The notes under the pieces were generated by a model. It did not search any database. It saw only the letters and a list, made by a program, of their open reading frames with translations, and was not told where the DNA came from. Both the position numbers and the translations under genes were made by a program. Shown piece by piece: positions 58,139 to 64,000 of a stretch of DNA of 64,000 bases (the first letter of the stretch is position 1; each line of letters starts with the position of its first letter). The stretch is from Archaeoglobus sp. JdFR-37 (lineage in GTDB: Archaea > Halobacteriota > Archaeoglobi > Archaeoglobales > Archaeoglobaceae), in the NCBI GenBank assembly GCA_002010215.1, contig MTMY01000007.1, positions 50,274-114,273 of the forward strand, written 5' to 3'.

Positions 58139-59206
58139 TCAATCTGAATAACAACCCAACTCCTTCATCGAAACACTCCTCAGACACAGATTGCATGATT
58201 TGCAGTCACTCGCTTCAATTTCGTTTCGCATCCACCTGATCGGGAGGTATGGGTCTCTTATCAGCGGCCTGGCCATGGACACCATATCGGCATATCCTTC
58301 TTTTATCAGCCTTTCTGCAAAGGCCTTGCTCCTGATCCCTCCGACAGCTATGACGGGTATGCTCACCGCCTCCTTAATCTTCTTGGTAAACTCCTTGAAA
58401 TAACCTTCACCACTTTTGGAAACATTCTGGCACACAACATTGTAACCGGTATGGTGCGCTGACTCAAACATTCCTCCGCTCACTTCTATTGCCTCAAAAC
58501 CTGCTTTTTCAAGTAATTTTGCAATTCTCATCGCTTCATCGATTTCAAGACCGCCCGGAATGAAGTCGTTGGCGTTCATCTTAATCAAAACTGGAATTCT
58601 GGTTTTTTCATCTATACGTTCCTTTATGTCAAGAAGAATTTTCGCCCTCTCTTTACCGTATTCGTCTTTTCTGCGGTTCGTGTGGGGAGATATGAACTCG
58701 CTCAAGAGATATCCATGGGCTGCATGGAGCTGAACTGCATCAAATCCTGCTTTTTCTGCCCTTCGAGCGGCATCTCCAAATGAATCTATTATCTCCTCTA
58801 TCTCTTCTTTTGTAAGCTCTCTGGGAGTAACTTTCATGACTGGATCGGGGATAGGGGATGGAGCTACCGGATTAAACGGGCCCTGCCTTCCGGCGTGGGA
58901 AATTTGAGCGACGAGTATTTGTGTTTTATTGACTTTCTTCACTTCCTCAATCATTTTCTTCAAACTGCTGACGTGCTCATCCCTGCTTATGCCCGTCATT
59001 TTCCTGTGGGCTTTCCCGTCATCCATGACGAACATGTGACCTGTGATAGCAACACCTGCTCCACCTTCGGCAAGCCTCTTGTAGAATTCGACGAATTTTT
59101 CCGTCACAAAACCGTCATCATCTGCCATGGATTCTGCTGTAGCGGATTTTACGATTCTGTTTTCAACTGTGATGCTGTCAAGTTCTAATGGCGAAAACAA
59201 TACCAT
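58139..59206 (-). CDS. Old-yellow-enzyme-type flavin oxidoreductase, short form with Cys cluster
   Basis: The 355-residue protein is an OYE-type TIM barrel: VENRIVKSATAESMADDDGF near the start, QISHAGRQG, QLHAAHGYLLSEFISP (read in parts), and VIAVGGIRSK with the FMN phosphate site. The end has SCKSCNLCLRSVSMKELGC, the [4Fe-4S] cluster segment of 2,4-dienoyl-CoA reductase and trimethylamine dehydrogenase types. The FAD/NAD(P)-binding domain that usually follows is absent. Real start is the ATG at 59206; the frame extends upstream to 59305. It is divergent from the HTH regulator and may be under its control. Confidence 0.8.
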   Translation of the reverse strand: MVLFSPLELDSITVENRIVKSATAESMADDDGFVTEKFVEFYKRLAEGGAGVAITGHMFVMDDGKAHRKMTGISRDEHVSSLKKMIEEVKKVNKTQILVAQISHAGRQGPFNPVAPSPIPDPVMKVTPRELTKEEIEEIIDSFGDAARRAEKAGFDAVQLHAAHGYLLSEFISPHTNRRKDEYGKERAKILLDIKERIDEKTRIPVLIKMNANDFIPGGLEIDEAMRIAKLLEKAGFEAIEVSGGMFESAHHTGYNVVCQNVSKSGEGYFKEFTKKIKEAVSIPVIAVGGIRSKAFAERLIKEGYADMVSMARPLIRDPYLPIRWMRNEIEASDCKSCNLCLRSVSMKELGCYSD

Positions 59207-59318
59207 GAAGTTGTGGAATTTGACTAAAATTAATGTATTTTTCGTATCATGTTTTTGGCCTAGCTTGACCATGGTAAAGTTATACCTCCGAAAATCCTGT
59301 CCCAACTCTCACCTAAGA

Positions 59319-59329
59319 CTTATATATAT
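59319..59329 (+). promoter_or_regulatory. TATA box of the HTH-10 regulator
   Basis: CTTATATATAT lies 23-33 nt before the ATG at 59352, which would make the mRNA leaderless or nearly so. The same 145-nt gap holds the promoter of the divergent flavoprotein. Confidence 0.5.
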
Positions 59330-59351
59330 CATAACAAATAGTGAAATTACC

Positions 59352-60056
59352 ATGTATGTCCTTACAATCGATATGTTACAGTATGATTGCCCCTTTGTGA
59401 ATACCTCAGATGACTTGGATGTCTCATATTTCGGTACCTACTGGGATTTTGGGCCCAATTCGTTCATCATCCGGGGATACATAATCGCTAAGGATTCTGA
59501 TGAGCTTCAGAACGCAATTTATGCGTTGCAAACTCAGCCGAAATTTCACAAGCTGGATTTTCTATCCAAGGAGAGGAACATAGCTTCCGTCAGGGTTGAA
59601 ATAGATTATACAGATGCGATGAAAGCTATAAGGCGGAACCACGGCTACATCGTCGGGCCATTCCACGTCAGAAACGGAAGCGAGCTGTGGCAGGTGGGTT
59701 TTGACACAAAGGCAGATGTTGAAAGGGCTCTGCAGGACTTGGAGAAAAACAATCAGTTCGTCATACGTAACCAGAACAGGATTACCGTGGAGGACTTCTC
59801 CAGAATAATAAGCCATTCATCAATATTGGCCGACTTGATGAGGGCAATCGATGAACTTACTCCCACAGAGAAATCAATTCTGAAAGCAGCCATAAAGCAC
59901 GGATTCTATGAAGATCCTAGGAAGGTGAACATAACGAAGTTGGCGAGAGAGTTTAGGATATCCAAGGCCGGAATTTCTAAGAACATAAGGAGGGCTGAGA
60001 AGAAAATCCTGACTCACATCGGGAAGATAATTTCTCTTAACAATGAAAGAGTATAG
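59352..60056 (+). CDS. HTH-10 (bacterio-opsin activator-like) transcriptional regulator
   Basis: The 234-residue protein ends with an HTH-10 domain: LTPTEKSILKAAIKHGFYEDPRKVNITKLAREFRISKAG (read in parts), a pattern of archaeal Bat-type regulators. The first 150 residues contain a beta-rich region that may sense a small molecule or redox state. The open frame extends upstream to 59127, but that stretch lies over the divergent gene and the TATA box supports the ATG at 59352. It probably regulates the flavoprotein and/or the transport-CoA-transferase genes around it. Confidence 0.75.
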   Translation: MYVLTIDMLQYDCPFVNTSDDLDVSYFGTYWDFGPNSFIIRGYIIAKDSDELQNAIYALQTQPKFHKLDFLSKERNIASVRVEIDYTDAMKAIRRNHGYIVGPFHVRNGSELWQVGFDTKADVERALQDLEKNNQFVIRNQNRITVEDFSRIISHSSILADLMRAIDELTPTEKSILKAAIKHGFYEDPRKVNITKLAREFRISKAGISKNIRRAEKKILTHIGKIISLNNERV

Positions 60057-60213
60057 TTTGTGTGGGTGAGCAAGTAATTCTCATCAAAGTAACTTTTCTC
60101 TTTAATGTGCTTTAATGTGAAAAGTTCTGTTTGAGGTCAGAGCAGACCTGTGGTTCTGTGAACATGTTAACTTCACACTTTAAATCGTGATGTTATTTTA
60201 ATGGGCCTCGGAG

Positions 60214-60660
60214 GTGATTAAAATCAGCCTGCGAGGCAATATTATCCTTTTAAACGGAGCAGTGATGCTGCTGGTTCTAGTTGCAGCACTGATGAACTCT
60301 TGGCAACTCCTTGGCTACTTGGTGGGACTCAGCCTGACTCTGTGGCTAATTACTGGAGCCATGAAGGAGAACGAGCTTGGGCCAGCTTTGTGGCTTGGAA
60401 TTACTCTGTTTGTTTTCTGGGCTGTGTGTATATCTCTGATATTCAAATATTGGGCGGAATTCAGAGGACAATTTCCAGCGTTCACTATTGCCGGCATGCA
60501 TCCCGGGTTCTTTGTATTATTCCCAGTGATGTGGCTGTTACTATTCATCCCGGGAACTCTCAGCTATGCCCTGATCTTTGACAAGTGGATTCTCAGCGAG
60601 GAGACCTGGAATGAGTTCAAGAAGAAGGTTGAGGGCATAGAGGGAGGTGAGGAGCAATGA
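60214..60660 (+). CDS. Small membrane subunit preceding the sodium:solute symporter
   Basis: The 148-residue protein has about four membrane helices and a charged C-terminus. Its end overlaps the symporter start by 4 nt (ATGA), so the two form a pair like DUF4212/DUF997-type small partners of sodium:solute symporters. The start is uncertain: GTG at 60214 lies within the GGAGGTG site, and no ATG is close in frame. Confidence 0.65.
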   Translation: MIKISLRGNIILLNGAVMLLVLVAALMNSWQLLGYLVGLSLTLWLITGAMKENELGPALWLGITLFVFWAVCISLIFKYWAEFRGQFPAFTIAGMHPGFFVLFPVMWLLLFIPGTLSYALIFDKWILSEETWNEFKKKVEGIEGGEEQ

Positions 60661-62129
60661 GTGACCCTGTTACAGTGACTGTTGTCATCGGTTACTTCGT
60701 TCTCACCTTTGCAATAGGCCTCTACGCTGTGAAGCGTGTGAAGACTGCTGAGCACTATTTCGGAGCCCATAAGCTGTTTGGAGCAGTTGTGACTTCGGTT
60801 GCTGCCTTTGCATCCATCATGAGTGGTTTCGGTTTCATTGGGGGTCCTGGCCTGGTGTATGCCCTCGGTGCCACCTCTCTCTGGATAACTCTGGCTGCAC
60901 CGATAGGCTTTGGTTTGGGATGGTTCATAGTTGGGAAGAGGATAAGGCTTATAGCGGAAGTTCGTCCAATAGCAACACTTCCTGACATCGCAGCAGCTAG
61001 ATTCAAGAGCGAGGCCGTTAGAGGTCTTTTAGCCGTCAGCCTGGTGTTGGGAGTTATAGCCTATCTTGGTACTCAGGTTATGGCTGGCGGCTATGTGGTC
61101 TCAGGACTTCTCGGCGTAAATCTCGAGACAGCAATACTCATCATCTTCGGAATAACAATGGTTTACACAGCAATTGCCGGAATGGCTGCCAGCATCCTAA
61201 CGGACTTCTTCCAGGGGCTAATAATGATCGTTGCAGCAATCGGAGTCCTCATATTCGCCCTGATGATGACCGGCGGAACAGAAGGACTTTTCACCACCAT
61301 TGGCCAGAAGGACCCAATTCTGATAGACCCACTTGGTAAGGGAACCTGGGTTCTCGTCCTGATGTGGTACTTTGTGTTTGCTCTCGGTGGACTTGGGCAG
61401 CCCCATCTGGCAACTAAGTTCTACGCCCTGAGGAATTACAGAGACCTGAAGTGGGGAGCGCTCATCAGCGGTGGAAGCTACATGCTCTCTAGCCTCCTCT
61501 GGATATTCGTCGGCTATGCTGCCCTCTGGCTTGTGATCGGTGGCAAGATTCCAGCCCTTCAAAAGCCCGACCAGGCGGCGATAGCCTTCTTGGGTCAGCT
61601 TCCGGTCTGGATGGCTGCAGTCGTATATGCCGGACTGCTTGCGGCCATAATGTCCACAGCCAGCGGGTTCATATCCATTGGGACTGCTGCAATAGTCCGC
61701 GACCTGCCTTTGGCCTTTGGGAAGGAGCTTGAACACTCCAAGCAGGTCTGGTGGGGTAGGATAGTGACAATCCTCCTGACAGTCTTCGCAGTCATCTTTG
61801 GATACTTCGGGAAGTACCTCGTCGCAATCCTCGGAGCTCTCGGTTGGGGCTACTTTGCCTCTGCAACACTGCCACTTCTTGCCATTGGCTTAAACTGGAA
61901 AAGAGCAACCAGAGAAGGGGCCATAGCAAGCCTGACTGTGGCGCTGGTGCTGAACATAGGGTTCCTGATTTACGAGAAGGTTCTAGGGATGAAGTTGCCC
62001 TATGCTCTGCCAAGCTACGGAATCAGCATAATCGCGGCACTGCTAGTTATTATCGTGGTGTCGCTCTTTACGAGGGGCGCAGCAGAGGAAGATCTAGATC
62101 CGGACATAAAGGCAGCCATTGAGGCTTAA
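60657..62129 (+). CDS. Sodium:solute symporter (SSS family)
   Basis: The 490-residue protein has about 13 membrane helices in the LeuT-like fold. Family signatures include the SIMSGFGFIGGPGLVYALG start region, the AAIMSTASGFISIGTAAIVRDL segment (read in parts, about 320-345; Na2-site Ser/Thr), and GWGYFASATLPLLAIGLNW. Such proteins import organic acids, sugars, amino acids or pantothenate using sodium. The following CoA-transferases suggest an organic acid as substrate. It is translationally coupled to the small membrane protein before it. Confidence 0.9.
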   Translation: MSDPVTVTVVIGYFVLTFAIGLYAVKRVKTAEHYFGAHKLFGAVVTSVAAFASIMSGFGFIGGPGLVYALGATSLWITLAAPIGFGLGWFIVGKRIRLIAEVRPIATLPDIAAARFKSEAVRGLLAVSLVLGVIAYLGTQVMAGGYVVSGLLGVNLETAILIIFGITMVYTAIAGMAASILTDFFQGLIMIVAAIGVLIFALMMTGGTEGLFTTIGQKDPILIDPLGKGTWVLVLMWYFVFALGGLGQPHLATKFYALRNYRDLKWGALISGGSYMLSSLLWIFVGYAALWLVIGGKIPALQKPDQAAIAFLGQLPVWMAAVVYAGLLAAIMSTASGFISIGTAAIVRDLPLAFGKELEHSKQVWWGRIVTILLTVFAVIFGYFGKYLVAILGALGWGYFASATLPLLAIGLNWKRATREGAIASLTVALVLNIGFLIYEKVLGMKLPYALPSYGISIIAALLVIIVVSLFTRGAAEEDLDPDIKAAIEA

Positions 62130-62158
62130 TTTTTTAATTTAATTTATTTTAATTTTTG
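62127..62158 (+). terminator. T-rich terminator after the symporter
   Basis: Several T-runs (ATTTTTTAATTTAATTT and TTTTAATTTTTG) follow the stop codon directly. They may end or attenuate the transport transcript; the CoA-transferase has its own GGAGGTGGG ribosome binding site just after. Confidence 0.45.
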
Positions 62159-62188
62159 TTACTTTAATTTTCAAGGAGGTGGGAAGGT

Positions 62189-63526
62189 ATGAGTGATTAC
62201 TTCCAGTGGGTAAACGAGCTCTTCAGCTTGGATAAAGTCTATGAAAAGCCGGAGGTGCTTGAAGGCGTAAGAGTTCTGGATTTGACAATGGTCATCCATG
62301 GGCCTGAAACCACTTCACTACTGGCTGAGTTTGGAGCAGAGGTCATCAAGATAGAACCGCCAGCAATGGGGGATTTGATAAGGAGTGTCAGCCTCTGGGC
62401 CAGGTTCTGGAAGGAAGCTTCGCTGGGCGCCATGTGGGTAAATCGAAACAAATATCATGTTTCCATCGACCTGAAAAATCCGAAAGGGAAAGACCTTTTC
62501 ATGAAACTGGTGAAAAAAAGTGACGTTGTTGTTGAAAACTTCAGGCCCGGAATAATGGACAAGCTCGGTCTGAGCTACAGACATCTGAAAGAAATCAACC
62601 CCAACATAATCTACATCTCTCTCAGCGGTTACGGGCAATGGGGTGAGCGGTGGGACTGGCCGAGTTTTGATGCAAGCGGCCAGGCCATGAGCGGCGCTTC
62701 AGCGGTTTCAGGCTACGAAGGAAGACTTCCCTTGAGATTCCCCCACTATCCTGGAGACTTTATAAACGCTACAGTAGGGTTCATGTGCGTTCTTGCAGCT
62801 CTTTACTATAGGGATAAAACTGGTAAGGGTCAGTACATAGACATAAGCCAAGTTGAGGTCTTTCCTAGGATAATGGATGCCATATACGCCTATGTGGCTC
62901 TAAAAGGGGAGAACAGGCCTAGGATGGGGAACAGAGACCCGAATTTGTCGCCAGCGAACATGTACAAGACAAAGGACGGAAAGCTGGTGGTAATCTCCGT
63001 TTTATCCAACAGGGAATTTGAGGGGTTATGCAGGGCGATGAACGCACAGCATCTCCTGGCAGATGAGCGATTTGCAAGCATATCGGCGAGGCTGAAAAGG
63101 GAAAATGCAGATGAGCTGGACAGAATCGTTGCAGAATGGGTTTCCAGCAGGAATCTCGAAGATATAATCGAAGCCTCCAAGAAATACGGCTTTTCAGCCT
63201 CACCTGTAAGAAGCAGCTTTGAAGTTTACCACGATGAGCATCTGAGGGCAAGAGGCAGCGTATGGTTCTATGACGATCCGGTGTACGGGGATATGGTTGC
63301 TGCGGGCAATCCCATCAAGCTCAGCAGGACTCCCGCCAGAATAAAGTGGTCGGTTTATCCGGTGGGCTACCATAACCGCTACGTCTTCAAGAGGCTGCTG
63401 GGACTCAGCGATGATGAGATTGAGGAGCTGGTTAAGGAAGGAGCAATATCCTACTGGGCGGACTTCATTGGCAGAAAACCTCCAACCGATTTCAAACCTG
63501 AGGAGGACCCGGTTTTCATGTGGTGA
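62189..63526 (+). CDS. Family III CoA-transferase (CaiB/BaiF type)
   Basis: This 445-residue enzyme exchanges CoA between carboxylic acids through an aspartyl-CoA thioester. Seen are the VRVLDLTMVIHGPETTSLLAEFGAEVIKIEPP start (read in parts), the catalytic Asp161 in PSFDASGQA, the FRPGIMDKLGL segment and the DKTGKGQYIDISQVE block with a following long C-terminal part. Natural relatives act on formate/oxalate, carnitine, succinate or aromatic acids. A second member follows 28 nt later, so the pair may form a heteromer or act in sequence. Confidence 0.88.
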   Translation: MSDYFQWVNELFSLDKVYEKPEVLEGVRVLDLTMVIHGPETTSLLAEFGAEVIKIEPPAMGDLIRSVSLWARFWKEASLGAMWVNRNKYHVSIDLKNPKGKDLFMKLVKKSDVVVENFRPGIMDKLGLSYRHLKEINPNIIYISLSGYGQWGERWDWPSFDASGQAMSGASAVSGYEGRLPLRFPHYPGDFINATVGFMCVLAALYYRDKTGKGQYIDISQVEVFPRIMDAIYAYVALKGENRPRMGNRDPNLSPANMYKTKDGKLVVISVLSNREFEGLCRAMNAQHLLADERFASISARLKRENADELDRIVAEWVSSRNLEDIIEASKKYGFSASPVRSSFEVYHDEHLRARGSVWFYDDPVYGDMVAAGNPIKLSRTPARIKWSVYPVGYHNRYVFKRLLGLSDDEIEELVKEGAISYWADFIGRKPPTDFKPEEDPVFMW

Positions 63527-63554
63527 TTGGAGAATGTTGACAGGAGGTGGTAAC

Positions 63555-64000
63555 ATGTCTGACAATCAAAAATCTTGGGTAGAATATGCTAAAAAGCTGA
63601 CCGATCCGGCAGATGCGAGGTTCAAGGATGATGTGCTGAAAGACATTGTTGTTCTGGATATAAGCGTGGCACAGCCATCTGCCCATGTAACCTCATCAAT
63701 TCTTGCAGAGCTTGGAGCAAGGGTAATAAAAGTCGAACCACCTGAGGGCGACCCGCTGCGTAAAATCTCGCCTTTCGGTGAGTACTACTTCAACAATACC
63801 GGCCTAAATTTCTTGGTTGAGGGCAGAAACAAGGAGTTCATCACACTCAACTTGGATAGAGAGGAGGGCAGGGAACTCTTCAAAAAGCTCGTCACACATG
63901 CAGATGTTGTAATCGAATCCTTCCCGCCTGGTTATGCAGATGAGCTAGGAATTGGCTATAGACAGCTCAGAGAAATCAAGCCGGACATCATTTACCTTGC
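63555..64000 (+). CDS. Second family III CoA-transferase (partial at window end)
   Basis: The first 148 residues are present, starting at an ATG with GGAGGTGG ahead. They contain VVLDISVAQPSAHVTSSILAELGARVIKVEPP (read in parts), NLDREEGRELFKKLV and GYRQLREIKPDIIYL, the same landmarks as the preceding gene. The frame is open to base 64000. It belongs to the same operon and probably the same enzyme system. Confidence 0.88.
   Translation, partial: MSDNQKSWVEYAKKLTDPADARFKDDVLKDIVVLDISVAQPSAHVTSSILAELGARVIKVEPPEGDPLRKISPFGEYYFNNTGLNFLVEGRNKEFITLNLDREEGRELFKKLVTHADVVIESFPPGYADELGIGYRQLREIKPDIIYL

Overview
The window is archaeal and most likely comes from the Archaeoglobales (Archaeoglobus-like Euryarchaeota). 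The basis is the set of families present: aIF5B, ribosomal proteins L7Ae, S28e, L24e and S6e, Alba, Sec61-beta, an archaeal beta-CASP RNase, MtxX, DUF2150, DUF166, an ornithine-cyclodeaminase-type alanine dehydrogenase, a superoxide reductase/rubredoxin/flavodiiron set, and a catabolic locus with two family III CoA-transferases. Promoters are A/T-rich TATA boxes about 25-35 nt ahead of the start codon and ribosome binding sites are GGTG/GGAGG-like. No database search was possible, so genus-level placement is inference.

Layout. (1) 0-31.6 kb is ordinary, densely packed chromosome: a broken or recoded ORF at the edge, a glycosyltransferase, alanine dehydrogenase, a diphthamide ligase-like protein, the oxygen/superoxide detoxification cluster (3.9-5.7 kb), a translation operon on the minus strand (L7Ae-S28e-L24e-Ndk-aIF5B-S6e, 11.2-7.7 kb), then housekeeping genes (Nudix, MtxX, MarC, MetE-like, Alba, EngB, Sec61-beta, CBS protein, Tmk, aCPSF2-like nuclease, RtcB, a TrmO-dCTP deaminase/dUTPase-like fusion, DUF2150). 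It ends at tRNA-Ser(GCT), 31890-31970. (2) 32.2-53.2 kb is an A/T-rich accessory island that looks like a defence island. A five-gene minus-strand operon encodes a DUF6884-like protein (frameshifted here), a DUF1156 DNA methylase, a DUF499 ATPase, a miniature PglZ-like phosphatase-fold protein and a small unknown protein. A divergent pair of unknown genes, an SMC/Rad50-like ATPase with a 57-residue partner, a HEPN-motif protein, a NucS/DUF91-like nuclease and a 1.66-thousand-residue sacsin-type ATPase with a C-terminal nuclease fold follow. (3) 53.2-58.1 kb is a scar zone of gene fragments (RNase J-like 3' end, a zinc-ribbon remnant, a truncated serine recombinase), interspersed with an AbrB-type regulator, three nuclease-fold ORFs, a membrane-protein pair and a tiny DUF2080-like gene. 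(4) 58.1-64 kb is a catabolic locus: an old-yellow-enzyme-type flavoprotein, a divergent HTH-10 regulator, a small membrane protein plus sodium:solute symporter, and two CaiB/BaiF CoA-transferases, the second cut by the window end.

How it fits together. The best candidate for an undescribed system is the operon at 40.2-32.2 kb. It has the three core activities of BREX/Pgl-type phage exclusion (DNA methylase, large P-loop ATPase, PglZ-like phosphatase fold), but with DUF1156 and DUF499 proteins and an unusually short PglZ-like subunit, plus two ORFs I cannot assign. The neighbouring HEPN, NucS-like, SMC-like and sacsin-like genes may be separate defence modules or accessories. In the catabolic locus, the symporter probably imports an organic acid that the CoA-transferases activate.

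Limits: protein families were assigned by reading motifs, not by alignment. Distances, overlaps and repeats were read directly from the sequence.
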